The position numbers and the translations under genes were made by a program. Source: Microvirga pakistanensis (GTDB lineage Bacteria; Pseudomonadota; Alphaproteobacteria; Rhizobiales; Beijerinckiaceae). From it: DNA of 64,000 nt. This document shows positions 43,264 to 54,429 of this stretch, one piece after another. The notes below the pieces were generated by a model. It had not been told where the DNA came from. It saw nothing but the letters and a program-made list of their open reading frames with translations, and did no database searches. The DNA lies in the NCBI RefSeq assembly GCF_004458765.1, contig NZ_SPJX01000185.1:111590-175589 (forward strand), given 5' to 3'. How positions within the stretch are numbered: the first letter of the stretch is position 1; the number at the start of each line of letters is the position of its first letter.

Positions 43264-44324
43264 TGGCCTGTCTCCGGCACCGGGGCCCAGATCACCTGAT
43301 CGACGCGCGACGCCCCGGTGGCCAGCATCGCGAGCCGGTCGAAGCCGAGCGCGATGCCGCTCGCTTCGGGCATATGGCCCAGGGCGGCCAGGAAATCCTC
43401 GTCCACAGGATAGCTTTCTCCGTAAACCCGCATCTTCTCGCGCATCTCCGCCTCGAACCGCCGACGCTGCTCGTCGGGATCGGTGAGCTCGCCGAAGGCG
43501 TTCGCCAGCTCCACGCCGCAGGCATAGAGCTCGAACCGTTCGGCCACGCGCGGGTCCCGGACGGAGCGCCGGGCGAGGGCCGCCTCCGCCACCGGGTATT
43601 CGTCGAGAATCGTGGCGCGGCCGAGGCCGAGCCGCGGCTCGACCCGCTCCACGATGACGCGGCTGAACAGGTCGGACCAGGTGTCGTCATCCGCGACCCG
43701 CATCCCGGCGCTTCGGAGGCTTGCCGCCAGATGGTCGCGGTCCGTCGCGCCGCTTTCGTCGATGGAGGCCAGCAGGTCGATCCCGGCATGGCGCCGGAAG
43801 GCTTCCGCCACGCTCAGGCGCTCGGGCTCCTGGAACGGATCGACCCGCCGGCCCCGATAGCTGAAGGTGCGGGTGCCCGCCGTCTCCGCCGCCAGGGCTA
43901 GGAGGGCGGCGCAATCCCGCATCAGGGTCTCGTAGCCTTCGCCGGCCCGGTACCATTCGAGCATGGTGAATTCCGGGTGGTGCAGGGGGCCGCGCTCCCG
44001 GTTGCGGTAGACATGGGCGAAGCATGAGATCCGGGTCTCGCCCGCCGCGAGCAGCTTCTTGCAGGCGAATTCGGGCGAGGTGTGGAGGTAAAGCGGCGTC
44101 TTCGACCCGCCGGGGCCGATGGCCTCGGTTGCGAAGGCGTGCAGATGCGCCTCGTTGCCGGGCGAGATCTGGAGCGTCGCCGTGTCGACCTCCACGAAAT
44201 CACGATCCGTGAAGAAGCCCCGGAACGCCGCCTGGATCCGGTTCCGTCCCAGGAGGAAAGGGCGGCGATCCGCATGGACATGCGGGGTCCACCAGGGGGA
44301 AGGGGCGGGCGTGGCGTTTTCCAT
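43260..44324 (-). CDS. epmA: EF-P lysine aminoacyltransferase EpmA
   Basis: A 354-residue lysyl-tRNA-synthetase-like protein without the anticodon-binding domain, which identifies EpmA/GenX/PoxA. Class II motifs: motif 2 [28 protein letters not shown] near 107-134 and motif 3 [16 protein letters not shown] near 323-338. It ligates beta-lysine to the conserved lysine of EF-P. It is divergent from efp across a 142-bp control region. Confidence 0.93.
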   Translation of the reverse strand: MENATPAPSPWWTPHVHADRRPFLLGRNRIQAAFRGFFTDRDFVEVDTATLQISPGNEAHLHAFATEAIGPGGSKTPLYLHTSPEFACKKLLAAGETRISCFAHVYRNRERGPLHHPEFTMLEWYRAGEGYETLMRDCAALLALAAETAGTRTFSYRGRRVDPFQEPERLSVAEAFRRHAGIDLLASIDESGATDRDHLAASLRSAGMRVADDDTWSDLFSRVIVERVEPRLGLGRATILDEYPVAEAALARRSVRDPRVAERFELYACGVELANAFGELTDPDEQRRRFEAEMREKMRVYGESYPVDEDFLAALGHMPEASGIALGFDRLAMLATGASRVDQVIWAPVPETGH

Positions 44325-44466
44325 CGTGGAGAACTTCCTAACACGTCAGGCTGGCGATTTGCGCCGAGATAGGCTAGTTGCGGCAGCGAAACCGAATTTC
44401 GGCGCCGCCGGGGCTGGGCTGCCCGGCCCTGCGGCGCGCCTCTATCTGTCACAAGGAACGCTTCCC

Positions 44467-45033
44467 GTGAAGGTCATCGCCTCTACGCTCCGCAAAGGCA
44501 ATGTCGTCGACATCGACGGCAAGCTCTATGTCGTGCTCACCGCACAGAACATCCACCCCGGCAAGGGCACGCCGGTCACCCAGCTCGACATGCGCCGCAT
44601 CTCCGACGGCGTGAAGGTCTCCGAGCGCTACCGCACCACCGAGCAGGTCGAGCGCGCTTTCGTGGAGGACCGCGAGCACACCTATCTCTACGAGGACGGC
44701 GAGGGCTTCCACTTCATGAACCCGGAGACCTACGAGCAGGTCGCGGTTCCCCAGGACATCGTCGGGGACCTGAAGCCCTACCTCCAGGAAGGCATGGCCG
44801 TGATGCTCTCGACCCATAACGGCGTGCCGATCGCCCTCGAGCTGCCCGCCCGCGTCACCCTCGAGATCGTCGAGACCGAGCCGGTCGTGAAGGGCCAGAC
44901 GGCGTCCTCCTCGTACAAGCCCGCCATGCTGTCCAACGGGGTGCGCACCATGGTGCCGCCGCACATTCAGGCCGGCACCCGCGTCGTGATCATGACGGAA
45001 GACGGCTCCTACGTGGAGCGCGCGAAGGACTAA
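44467..45033 (+). CDS. efp: Elongation factor P
   Basis: A 188-residue three-domain factor that relieves ribosome stalling at polyproline. The modification loop HPGKGTP carries K33, the target of EpmA/EpmB. KOW-like domain at 1-65, OB domains after; C-terminal [19 protein letters not shown]. Start is GTG 44467 with AAGGAA at 44453-44458; in-frame residues further upstream do not belong to the fold. The modifying enzymes are encoded divergently. Confidence 0.95.
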   Translation: MKVIASTLRKGNVVDIDGKLYVVLTAQNIHPGKGTPVTQLDMRRISDGVKVSERYRTTEQVERAFVEDREHTYLYEDGEGFHFMNPETYEQVAVPQDIVGDLKPYLQEGMAVMLSTHNGVPIALELPARVTLEIVETEPVVKGQTASSSYKPAMLSNGVRTMVPPHIQAGTRVVIMTEDGSYVERAKD

Positions 45034-45171
45034 GGTCCTTTTCCGCACGTCATTGCCGACCTCGTGCCGGCCGTGACAGCAAAGCGCCACGAACCACCCT
45101 TGAAGGGCAGGGAATTTCGGTGGAGGTTCGCCGGGTTTCCTGCCTTTTCCTTGTCCGGAGCTCGATCCCTC

Positions 45172-46356
45172 ATGGCCAGCGGTCCCCTTGCATCCATCAA
45201 CCCCCTGGTCGCCGATGTCGGCAGCCCTCCGATCCCGGAGGCGCAGAGCTGGACCCGGCGCTATGACGGGTCCTACGGGCCGCTGATCAACCTCTCGCAG
45301 GCCGTCCCCGGCAACGCCCCCGATGGGGGTTTCCTGGAGCGCCTCGCGACCGCCGCCGGCGAGGCCGGAACCTCCCAGTACGGGCCCATCAACGGCGATG
45401 CGGGCCTGAGGCAGGCCTATGCGGCCGAGATGTCTCGCCTCTACGAGGGCCGGATCGAATCCGCCGACACGGCGATCACGGCCGGCTGCAACATGGCCTT
45501 CTTCGTCGCCATGATGCTGCTGGCCCATCGCGGCCAGGCGGTGCTGCTGCCGACGCCCTGGTACTTCAATCACCAGATGAGCCTGGACATGCTCGGCATC
45601 GAACCCCGTCCGCTGCCGTGCCGGCCGGACAACGGCTTCGTGCCGCGCGTGGAGGATGCCGAGGCGCTGATCGACGAGACGGTCCGCGCGATCGTGCTCG
45701 TGACGCCGAACAACCCGACCGGCGCCGTCTACCCGGCCCACGTCATCGAAGCCTTCGCGGAGCTGTGCCGCAGGCGCGGCCTTTATCTCGTGATCGACGA
45801 GACTTACCGCGATTTCCTGCCGCAGGGGATGAACCGGGCTCACGGGCTCTTCGCCGCAGATACGTGGCGGGACAACGTGATCCAGCTCTATTCCTTCTCG
45901 AAATCCTATGCGATTCCGGGTCACCGCATGGGAGCCGTCACGGCGGATGCTCCGCTCATCGAGCAGATCGCCAAGATCCTCGACTGCGTTCAGATCTGCC
46001 CGCCGCGCGCGGCTCAGGCGGTTCTGCCCTGGGCCATCGAAGCCCTGCGCGGGTGGCGGGAGGAGAATCGGGCCGAGATCAATCGCCGTGCACAGGTATT
46101 TCGAGACGCGCTCGCGCCGCTTCCGGAATGGCGGATCGAGTCGGTCGGCGCCTATTTCGCCTATCTGCGGCATCCTTTCGCGGGGGCGAAGGCGCAGGCG
46201 GTTGCGGAGAAGCTGGCGACCGAACGGGGCGTTCTGTGCCTTCCCGGAAGCTATTTCGGCCCGGGTCAGGAAGGGCATCTGCGCGTCGCGGTGGCCAATG
46301 TCGGGGCCGATGTCCTGGCCACGCTCACGGACCGGCTCAAGGGGCTGACGCTCTGA
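45172..46356 (+). CDS. PLP-dependent aminotransferase (class I/II)
   Basis: A 394-residue fold-type I aminotransferase. PLP-lysine in YSFSKSYAIPGHRMGA (about residue 244), NPTGAVYP near 184, DETYRDFLP near 209 and a C-terminal Arg in HLRVAVANVG. N-terminal LINLSQAVPGNAP fits the AspC/kynurenine aminotransferase-like group. Specific substrate not determinable. It follows efp by 138 bp and is probably independently transcribed. Confidence 0.85.
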   Translation: MASGPLASINPLVADVGSPPIPEAQSWTRRYDGSYGPLINLSQAVPGNAPDGGFLERLATAAGEAGTSQYGPINGDAGLRQAYAAEMSRLYEGRIESADTAITAGCNMAFFVAMMLLAHRGQAVLLPTPWYFNHQMSLDMLGIEPRPLPCRPDNGFVPRVEDAEALIDETVRAIVLVTPNNPTGAVYPAHVIEAFAELCRRRGLYLVIDETYRDFLPQGMNRAHGLFAADTWRDNVIQLYSFSKSYAIPGHRMGAVTADAPLIEQIAKILDCVQICPPRAAQAVLPWAIEALRGWREENRAEINRRAQVFRDALAPLPEWRIESVGAYFAYLRHPFAGAKAQAVAEKLATERGVLCLPGSYFGPGQEGHLRVAVANVGADVLATLTDRLKGLTL

Positions 46357-46451
46357 CGCTTCTGGAGGAGGCGGCCACAATCTGCGTTGCAACCCTTGGC
46401 AGATGCGGGCGGCGATGGTTACTCTAAACGGAACACCGGCATTCCGCTGGA

Positions 46452-47603
46452 ATGCCCAGGGATTCAAGTTTGACCGTGAAAGTCGATGCGACGACCGATG
46501 TAAAAGATCGACGCGCGGACCCATCTCCTGGGGCCGAAAACGACGCGTCGTGGTCGTCCGGGCAATCCCCCGCACAATCGGCCCCGTCCGGCAGGCGAGA
46601 GGCGCGGCGGCGTTCGACCCGAAGCTATGCCGCCCTCGATCTCGGAACCAACAACTGCCGGCTCCTCATCGCGGAGCCTGCGCATTTCGGGTTCCGTGTC
46701 ACGGACGCGTTCTCCCGGATCGTGCGCCTGGGCGAGGGGCTCGGGCTCGGCAATTCCCTGAGCGAGGACGCGATCGAGCGCACCATCGACGCGCTTCGGG
46801 TCTGCCGTGACAAGATGATCGCGAAGGAAGTGATCCGCGCCCGCCTCGTGGCGACGGAGGCGTGCCGCCTCGCGGAGAACGGCGCTTCCTTCATCGAGCG
46901 CGTGCGCAGCGATCTCGACCTCGACCTCGAGATCGTGGACCGCAAGACGGAGGCCTATCTGGCGGTGACGGGCTGCGCGGCCCTGGCCGATCCGAAGGCC
47001 CAATCGGTGATCATCTTCGACATCGGCGGCGGGTCGACGGAGATCGCGTGGCTCGACGGCCCGGCGCCGCATGCCTTCGCGGACCCGTGCAAGCGCATCC
47101 GCGCCTGGGATTCGCTGCCCGTCGGAGTCGTGACCCTGGCGGAGCGGCACGGCGGGGTGGACGTGACTCCGGAGAGTTTCGAGGGCATGGTCGAGGAGGT
47201 CTCCGAGCTCCTCATCGATTTCGCCCTCGTGGCGGCGCAGGCCGGGAGGGCCAGGAACTTCCATCTCCTCGGCACCTCGGGAACCGTCACCACCGTGGGC
47301 GGCATCCACCTGGGGCTCGCCCGGTACGACCGGCGCCGGGTCGATGGCATGTGGATGCGCAACGGAGAGATCTCGACAGTGATGGACCGTCTGCTGCATT
47401 CCAATTTCCAGCAGCGGGCCGAGAACCCATGCATCGGCCGGGAACGGGCCGACCTCGTCCTGGCGGGCTGCGCCATTCTCGAAGCGATCCGCCGGGCTTT
47501 TCCAGCGGATCGCCTGCGCATCGCCGACCGGGGCTTACGTGAAGGAATTCTGATGAATATGATGAGAGAGGACAGCGTGTGGCGGGGGGGAAGCCAACGG
47601 TGA
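46452..47603 (+). CDS. ppx: Exopolyphosphatase / pppGpp phosphohydrolase family protein
   Basis: A 383-residue Ppx/GppA protein of the short two-domain (ASKHA) form. Motifs: [17 protein letters not shown] (P-loop-like 1), [29 protein letters not shown], and [18 protein letters not shown]. The first 55 residues are low-complexity and basic. Lacks the C-terminal HD domains of E. coli Ppx. The next gene, rlmE, starts inside its end (25-bp overlap), the standard alphaproteobacterial ppx-rlmE order. Confidence 0.9.
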   Translation: MPRDSSLTVKVDATTDVKDRRADPSPGAENDASWSSGQSPAQSAPSGRREARRRSTRSYAALDLGTNNCRLLIAEPAHFGFRVTDAFSRIVRLGEGLGLGNSLSEDAIERTIDALRVCRDKMIAKEVIRARLVATEACRLAENGASFIERVRSDLDLDLEIVDRKTEAYLAVTGCAALADPKAQSVIIFDIGGGSTEIAWLDGPAPHAFADPCKRIRAWDSLPVGVVTLAERHGGVDVTPESFEGMVEEVSELLIDFALVAAQAGRARNFHLLGTSGTVTTVGGIHLGLARYDRRRVDGMWMRNGEISTVMDRLLHSNFQQRAENPCIGRERADLVLAGCAILEAIRRAFPADRLRIADRGLREGILMNMMREDSVWRGGSQR

Positions 47604-48292
47604 CCACCAAGACCGGCTCCGGCGTCCGCAACCTCAAGCAGCGCGTGAAGACTGCGAACAAGCGGTCCCTATCCTCGCAGAAATGGCTCGAGCGCCAGCT
47701 CAACGATCCTTACGTCGCCCGCGCCAAGCGGGAGGGCTACCGGTCGCGCGCGGCCTTCAAGCTGCTCGAGATCGACGAGAAGTATCACATCCTCAAGCCC
47801 GGGCAGCGCATCGTCGACCTGGGCGCCGCACCCGGCGGGTGGTCGCAGATCGCCGCCAAGAAGGTGGGGGAGAAGGGCAAGGTCGTCGGCATCGACCTGC
47901 TCCCCATCGATCCCATGGCGGGCGTGGAGTTCATCCAGCTCGACTTCTTGGACGAGAGCGCCCCGGGCAAGCTCATCGAGATGTTGGGCGGGCCCGCGGA
48001 CGTGGTGATGTCCGACATGGCCGCCAACACCACCGGCCACAAGAAGACCGACCATTTGCGCATCATCGGGCTGGCGGAGGCGGCGATCTACTTCGCCCGC
48101 GAGATCCTGGCGCCGGGCGGCGCCTTTCTGGCGAAGGTGTTCCAGGGCGGAACCGAGAACCAGCTTCTCAACGACCTCAAGCGCGACTTCGCCGTGGTGC
48201 GCCACGTGAAGCCTGCGGCGAGCCGGGCCGATTCGGCGGAACTCTACGTGCTGGCGACCGGTTTTCGGGGTGCGGCAGACCGGACGCCTTAA
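47579..48292 (+). CDS. rlmE: 23S rRNA (uridine-2552-2'-O)-methyltransferase RlmE
   Basis: A 237-residue FtsJ-family methyltransferase modifying the A-loop of 23S rRNA. SAM site [15 protein letters not shown]; catalytic K-D-K-E tetrad suggested by [25 protein letters not shown] and the following E. Basic, Ser/Thr-rich N-terminal extension. The GTG start at 47579 is supported by AGAGAGGA six bases upstream; a second GTG at 47600 is possible. Overlaps ppx. Confidence 0.93.
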   Translation: MAGGKPTVTTKTGSGVRNLKQRVKTANKRSLSSQKWLERQLNDPYVARAKREGYRSRAAFKLLEIDEKYHILKPGQRIVDLGAAPGGWSQIAAKKVGEKGKVVGIDLLPIDPMAGVEFIQLDFLDESAPGKLIEMLGGPADVVMSDMAANTTGHKKTDHLRIIGLAEAAIYFAREILAPGGAFLAKVFQGGTENQLLNDLKRDFAVVRHVKPAASRADSAELYVLATGFRGAADRTP

Positions 48293-48341
48293 GCCCCAAC
48301 GGGGCCCCTGCGTGGTCGCCACGGAAGGAAGGACCACGCAC

Positions 48342-49277
48342 ATGACACCTCATAGGATCGGCATCATCGGCCTCGGCAAGATCGCGCAGGACCAGCACCT
48401 GCCGGTGATCAAGGCCAACCCGAACTTCCAGCTCCTGGCGGTTTCGAGCACGCGCGGACTGACGCACGAGGACGCGCAATACACCTTTCAGGACTACCGG
48501 GACCTGCTGAAGCTCAAGGATGTCGAGGCGGTGGCCATTTGCACGCCGCCGCAGGTGCGCCACGCCATCGCCCGCGAGGCGCTGCTCGCCGGAAAGAGCG
48601 TGCTGCTGGAGAAGCCTCCCGCCGCCACCTTGAGCGAGCTGGAGGACCTGCGGCTTCTGGGCGAGAAGCTGGGCAAGACTGTCTTCACCACCTGGCATGC
48701 CCAGTACAACAAGGCCGTCGACGAGGCCAAGAAGGCGCTCGCCGGCTGGTCGATCAAGCGCCTCCAGGTGACCTGGAAGGAGGACGTGCGGCACTGGCAT
48801 CCGGGCCAGCAATGGATCTGGCAGGCCGGGGGCTTCGGCGTGTTCGACCCCGGGATCAATGCGCTCTCCATCGTCACCCGCATCATGCCGGAGCCGGTCT
48901 TCATCAAGACGGCCGACCTGGAATTCCCGGCCAACCGGGACGCCCCGATCGCCGCCGCCCTGCAGTTCCAGACCGGCCACACGGACGGCAATCTCCAGGC
49001 GGTGTTCGACTGGCGCCAGACCGGTCCGCAGACCTGGGACATCGAGGTGGAGACGGAAGCGGGCTTCGCCCTCAAGCTCAGGCACGGCGGCAGCTGCCTC
49101 GAAATCGACGGGCGCCTCGTGGTCCAGGAGGAGCCCGCCGAGTACCAGGGCATCTACCGCCGCTTCGATGCCCTCCTCACCATCGGGCGCTCGGAGGTCG
49201 ACGACGCTCCGTTCCGCCTCGTGGCGGATGCCTTCATGATCGGCAAGCGGGTCCAGGTGGATGCGTTCGAGGATTGA
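48342..49277 (+). CDS. Gfo/Idh/MocA family sugar dehydrogenase (D-galactose 1-dehydrogenase-like)
   Basis: A 311-residue NAD(P)-dependent dehydrogenase. Rossmann motif GIIGLGKIAQDQHLP near residues 6-20 and the family EKPPAATLSE near 97. The substrate half contains WKEDVRHWHPGQQWIWQAGGFGVFDPGINALSI, similar to D-galactose and L-arabinose 1-dehydrogenases from pseudomonads and Azospirillum. It would yield a sugar lactone and could connect with sugar-acid catabolism, but it is about 30 kb from the dehydratase/TRAP island. Starts 49 bp after rlmE. Confidence 0.82.
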   Translation: MTPHRIGIIGLGKIAQDQHLPVIKANPNFQLLAVSSTRGLTHEDAQYTFQDYRDLLKLKDVEAVAICTPPQVRHAIAREALLAGKSVLLEKPPAATLSELEDLRLLGEKLGKTVFTTWHAQYNKAVDEAKKALAGWSIKRLQVTWKEDVRHWHPGQQWIWQAGGFGVFDPGINALSIVTRIMPEPVFIKTADLEFPANRDAPIAAALQFQTGHTDGNLQAVFDWRQTGPQTWDIEVETEAGFALKLRHGGSCLEIDGRLVVQEEPAEYQGIYRRFDALLTIGRSEVDDAPFRLVADAFMIGKRVQVDAFED

Positions 49278-49342
49278 GCCATAAACTCGTGTCATGCCGG
49301 ACGGCGGGCCTATCCGGGATCGCATTCAGGATAAAGCTCTGT

Positions 49343-49460
49343 GTCATCCCCGCGCAGGCGGGGATCCATAACCATAACAGAATACGAAAAGCTCCTCGGC
49401 TATCGTGCAGCCTATCCTGCCTTGTGAGCGAATATGGATTCCCGCCTTCGCGGGAATGAC
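49343..49460. repeat. Pair of inverted 25-bp palindromic repeats
   Basis: GTCATCCCCGCGCAGGCGGG... at 49343-49367 and its imperfect reverse complement at 49436-49460 (20 of 25 bases the same). Each is itself a hairpin (CCCCGC/GCGGGG; CCCGC/GCGGG). A common mobile REP-type unit in proteobacteria. The interval between convergent genes is otherwise empty. Confidence 0.7.
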
Positions 49461-49533
49461 GGTGGAGCTTCAGGCGCTTTGTTCTGCAAACGACCCCGGG
49501 TTCCGCGGCGCGGCCTCGGGACGATGGTTTTTG

Positions 49534-50391
49534 TCAACTCAAATTCTTCTTCAGGAACCCCACCGTGCGGCTCCAGGCCAGGGCGGCGGCGTCCTTGTCG
49601 TAGCGGGCGGCGTTGGTGTCGTTGTTGAAGGCGTGGTTCGCGCCCTCGTAGACATGGATCTCGTAGGTCTTGCCCGCCTGTTTCAGGGCCGCCTCGTAGG
49701 CCGCGATCCCCGCGTTGATGCGCTCGTCGAGGCCGCCGTAATGCAGCATGAGGGCGGCCTGGATCTTCGGCACGTCCTCGGCCTTCGGCTGGCCGCCGTA
49801 ATAGGCCACCCCCGCGCCGAGGTCCGGCTCGTTCACGGCGAGGTTGTTGACCGCGCCGCCGCCCCAGCAGAAGCCGATGGCCCCGACCTTGCCGTTGCCG
49901 TCGGGGCGTCCCTTCAGATAGGCCACCGCCGCCTTGCCGTAGGCGATCACGTCGGCCTGCCTCAGCTGGCCGATCATCTCCCGGCCCCTGTCCTCGTCGG
50001 CGGGCGTGCCGCCCATGGGCGAGAGATAGTCGAGGCCCAGCGCGACGAAGCCCTCCGTCGCCATGCGGCGGGTCACGTCCTTGATATGCGGATTGAGGCC
50101 CCGGTTCTCATGGATGACGATGACCGTCGGCAGCTTGCCGGCCGCATCCTTCGGCTTCACCAGATAGCCTTTCAGGCCCTGCGCGCCGGGAATGTCGACG
50201 GTTTCCGCCGTGATGCGCGGGTCGTTCTCCTGCACAATCTGGGCCATGGCGTAATTGTTCTGCAGAATCGGCAGGAGGGCCGAGGCCGCCGCCGTGCTGC
50301 CGGCCAGCGCCGCGAGCTTGTCGAGGAAGGAGCGGCGGCTCATGCCGCCATGGGTGAAGTCGTCGTAGAGGTCGATGATGCGTTGATCCAT
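49534..50391 (-). CDS. Exported dienelactone hydrolase family protein
   Basis: A 285-residue alpha/beta hydrolase with a Tat-type N-terminus: twin arginine MSRRSFLDKLAALAG about residues 17-31 and a hydrophobic stretch to residue 50. The dienelactone-hydrolase nucleophile is cysteine in GFCWGGGAVN near 170; the Asp/His part includes YEGANHAFNND near 257. Context VIVIHENRGLNPHIKD near 100 is family typical. Start chosen at MDQRIID (50391). It is 39 bp downstream of the MFS pump gene and probably cotranscribed. Natural substrate unknown. Confidence 0.85.
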   Translation of the reverse strand: MDQRIIDLYDDFTHGGMSRRSFLDKLAALAGSTAAASALLPILQNNYAMAQIVQENDPRITAETVDIPGAQGLKGYLVKPKDAAGKLPTVIVIHENRGLNPHIKDVTRRMATEGFVALGLDYLSPMGGTPADEDRGREMIGQLRQADVIAYGKAAVAYLKGRPDGNGKVGAIGFCWGGGAVNNLAVNEPDLGAGVAYYGGQPKAEDVPKIQAALMLHYGGLDERINAGIAAYEAALKQAGKTYEIHVYEGANHAFNNDTNAARYDKDAAALAWSRTVGFLKKNLS

Positions 50392-50430
50392 GAAGGCCTC
50401 CTGGTCTCCCACCGGGATGGTAACGCAACC

Positions 50431-51888
50431 CTAACGGCGTTCCACCTCCTCACCGAGATTTGTAGTTCCGTCGCCGAGGCCGGTCGCCGGGGGCTTGCGC
50501 TCCATGGCCCGGTGGCCGGACATCTCCGCGCCCGCCGTCGGTTCGAGGCGCGCGAAGACCAGTCCGGCGAGAGCCGACACCACTGCGACGGCCCAGAAGG
50601 CGGGGCCGAAATCCTCTGCCGCGATGGCGGTTCTGCCGTGCATGTGGGCGACCGCCTCGACCACGAAGGCCCCGAAGGCGACCCCCATGCTGAGCGCCAC
50701 CTGCTGGGCGGCGCTCGACAGACTCGTCGCGTAGCTCATGTCGCGCTTCGACACCTCCGCGAACGCGATGGCGTTGAGGCTCGTGAACTGGAGCGATCGG
50801 AAGCAGCCGCCGATCAGGAGGATGATCATGATCAGCCAGTGGGGCGTGGAGGAGGTGAAGAGCCCGTTGAAGGCCACGAAGGCGGCGCCGATGAAGGCGT
50901 TGATCACCAGAACCCTGCGGAAGCCGAACCGCTCCAGGATGCGCTTTGCCATGGTCTTCATGAACAGGGCCCCCACCGCCGCGATGAAGGTGAGCGATCC
51001 CGAGGCGAGCGGACTCAGGCCGAAGCCGATCTGGAGCATGAGCGGCAGCAGGAACGGGATCGCCCCGATGCCGACCCGGAACAGGGAGCCGCCGACCACG
51101 CTGATGCGAAAGGTCGGCATCTTGAGAAGGTCGAGCTTGAGCACCGGATGCGGCGTGCGTTTGGCGTGCCAGACATAGGCCGCCACGCTGATCGCGCCGA
51201 CGATCACGCAGCCCAGCGAAACCGATTCCGGGATCAGATGGCGCCCGCCGGAGGCGAGCCCCAGCATCAGGAGGGCGAGGCCGATGCCCGAGAGCAGGAA
51301 GCCCGCGAGATCGAGGGGCGGGGTGTCCTCCTCGCGGACGTTGGGAACGTACTTCGTGGCGAGGACGATGCCGAGAATGCCGATCGGGATGTTGATGAAG
51401 AAGATCCAGCGCCAGTGGAAATAGGTGGTGATGAAGCCGCCCAGCGGCGGGCCGACCACCGGGCCCACGAGGGCGGGAATGGTCAGCATGGCCATGGCCT
51501 GCACCACCTCGTTGCGGGGCACGCTGCGCAGGATGACGAGGCGCCCGACCGGCACCATCATGGCGCCGCCCATGCCCTGCACGAAGCGGGCGATGACGAA
51601 ACCCTCCAGGGAATTCGCGCCCGCGCTGGCGAGGGAGCCCGCCATGAACACGCCAATGGCGGCGGTGAAGATGGTCCGGGCCCCGTACTTGTCGGCCATC
51701 CAGCCCGAGATCGGGATGAAGATCGCCAGGCTCACCAGATAGGAGGTCAGCGCCAGCTTGAGCGCGATGGGATCCGTGCCCAGATCCAGCGCGATCATCG
51801 GCAGCGACGTGGAAATGACCGTCGAGTCCATGTTTTCCATGAACAGGGCGGTGGCGATGATGAACGGGAGAAGGCGGACCTGGCGCAT
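50431..51888 (-). CDS. MFS transporter, DHA2 (EmrB/QacA) family
   Basis: A 485-residue drug:H+ antiporter-type protein with 14 predicted helices. Motif A GWMADKYGARTIF, N-terminal ENMDSTVISTSLPMIALDLG, motif C-like VGPVVGPPLGGFITTYFHWRWIFFINIPIG. Probable exporter of toxic organics. No membrane-fusion partner is adjacent. The downstream hydrolase gene likely shares its transcript. The C-terminal 35 residues are hydrophilic. Confidence 0.88.
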   Translation of the reverse strand: MRQVRLLPFIIATALFMENMDSTVISTSLPMIALDLGTDPIALKLALTSYLVSLAIFIPISGWMADKYGARTIFTAAIGVFMAGSLASAGANSLEGFVIARFVQGMGGAMMVPVGRLVILRSVPRNEVVQAMAMLTIPALVGPVVGPPLGGFITTYFHWRWIFFINIPIGILGIVLATKYVPNVREEDTPPLDLAGFLLSGIGLALLMLGLASGGRHLIPESVSLGCVIVGAISVAAYVWHAKRTPHPVLKLDLLKMPTFRISVVGGSLFRVGIGAIPFLLPLMLQIGFGLSPLASGSLTFIAAVGALFMKTMAKRILERFGFRRVLVINAFIGAAFVAFNGLFTSSTPHWLIMIILLIGGCFRSLQFTSLNAIAFAEVSKRDMSYATSLSSAAQQVALSMGVAFGAFVVEAVAHMHGRTAIAAEDFGPAFWAVAVVSALAGLVFARLEPTAGAEMSGHRAMERKPPATGLGDGTTNLGEEVERR

Positions 51889-51946
51889 GACCGATGGGAC
51901 TTAGCGTCCTCAGGGGAGGTTGCAAAGCCGGCTCACGCACGTCTGA

Positions 51947-53557
<1,611 letters not shown>

Positions 53558-53579
53558 AGTTCACACGCGTTCCAGGCCC

Positions 53580-54011
53580 ATGAGCATCTCCGCCGTTCTC
53601 CTGCCCGCTTACGTGCAAGTCGGGCTGACCTTCCTGCTGCTTTTCTGGCTGGGGCGCTCGCGCGTCCTGGCCCTGCGCGCGGGAGATGTGAGGATGGCCG
53701 ATGTGGCCCTGGGCGAGCGCAACTGGCCCAAGCGGATCCTGCAGATCCAGAACTCGTATCACAGCCAGTTCGAGCTGCCGGTGCTGTTCTATGTGCTGAC
53801 GGCCCTGGCGCTGATCACCCGCAAGGCCGACATGCTTTTCGTGGTGATGGCGTGGATGTTCGTGGTAAGCCGCCTGGTCCATGCCTTCATCCATACGACG
53901 TCCAACAAGATGATCCGGCGTTTCCAGGCGTTCGTGGTCGGCGTGATAATCCTCATGATCATGTGGATCGTCTTCGCCCTGCGCGTCCTCTTCGCGGAGG
54001 CCGGGGTATAG
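53580..54011 (+). CDS. MAPEG family protein
   Basis: A 143-residue membrane protein with four helices. QNSYHSQFELPVLFYVLTALAL (residues 57-78) is the MAPEG signature E-x-P-V-L-F-Y; another helix is FVVSRLVHAFIHTTSN near 95-110. MAPEG proteins include glutathione- and eicosanoid-metabolising enzymes, but bacterial members are mostly uncharacterised. Starts 22 bp after guaB and may be cotranscribed. Confidence 0.88.
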   Translation: MSISAVLLPAYVQVGLTFLLLFWLGRSRVLALRAGDVRMADVALGERNWPKRILQIQNSYHSQFELPVLFYVLTALALITRKADMLFVVMAWMFVVSRLVHAFIHTTSNKMIRRFQAFVVGVIILMIMWIVFALRVLFAEAGV

Positions 54012-54030
54012 GCGGGGAAGCTCTAAAACG

Positions 54031-54147
54031 CCTTCGAGAAGCCCTCATCCTGAGGAGGACCAAAGATCCGTCTCGAAGGAGGAGGGCTTCTCCGGAAGGG
54101 ACTGGATCATCCTTCGGGACGCCGCTCGCAGCGGCTCCTCAGGACGA
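54031..54147. repeat. Intergenic inverted-repeat element
   Basis: Nested inverted repeats: CCTTCGAGA (54031-) with TCTCGAAGG (about 54072-54080), and GAAGCCCTC with GAGGGCTTC. A second unit GCTCCTCAGGACGAG follows. This CATCCTGAGGAG/CTCCTCAGGA type is common in Bradyrhizobium/Microvirga intergenic DNA. It occupies the whole gap between MAPEG and the lipoprotein gene. Confidence 0.65.
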
Positions 54148-54161
54148 GGCCGCGAGTGCTG

Positions 54162-54305
54162 TCAGTACCTCTTGCCGCTTTCGAGCTGGGTCTTGGCGTC
54201 GGTCATCTTGCGCGGGGGCGGGGTCAGGTCGGCGGCCGGCGCGGTGGCGCAGGCGGCGATCGCCAGGGCGAGGCCGAGGGCGACGAGGCGGGAGAGAATC
54301 GACAT
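54162..54305 (-). CDS. Small lipoprotein
   Basis: A 47-residue peptide: MSILSRLVALGLALAIAACA, with a lipobox (A-I-A-A-C, Cys19) and a short mature part ending TDAKTQLESGKRY. It would be lipid-anchored in the envelope. Encoded divergently from the methyltransferase gene (124 bp apart). Too small for family assignment; the lipobox argues it is real. Confidence 0.55.
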   Translation of the reverse strand: MSILSRLVALGLALAIAACATAPAADLTPPPRKMTDAKTQLESGKRY

Positions 54306-54429
54306 TGTTCTTGAAGCTCCAAAAGAGAATCGTGCGGAATGCACGCGGTTCTTGAATCCACGTCCGAACGCGTCGGAAAATAGGAAACAATGTGTCGCTA
54401 TTGCGGCCAAGCTTGAGTGTGGTTATTCG

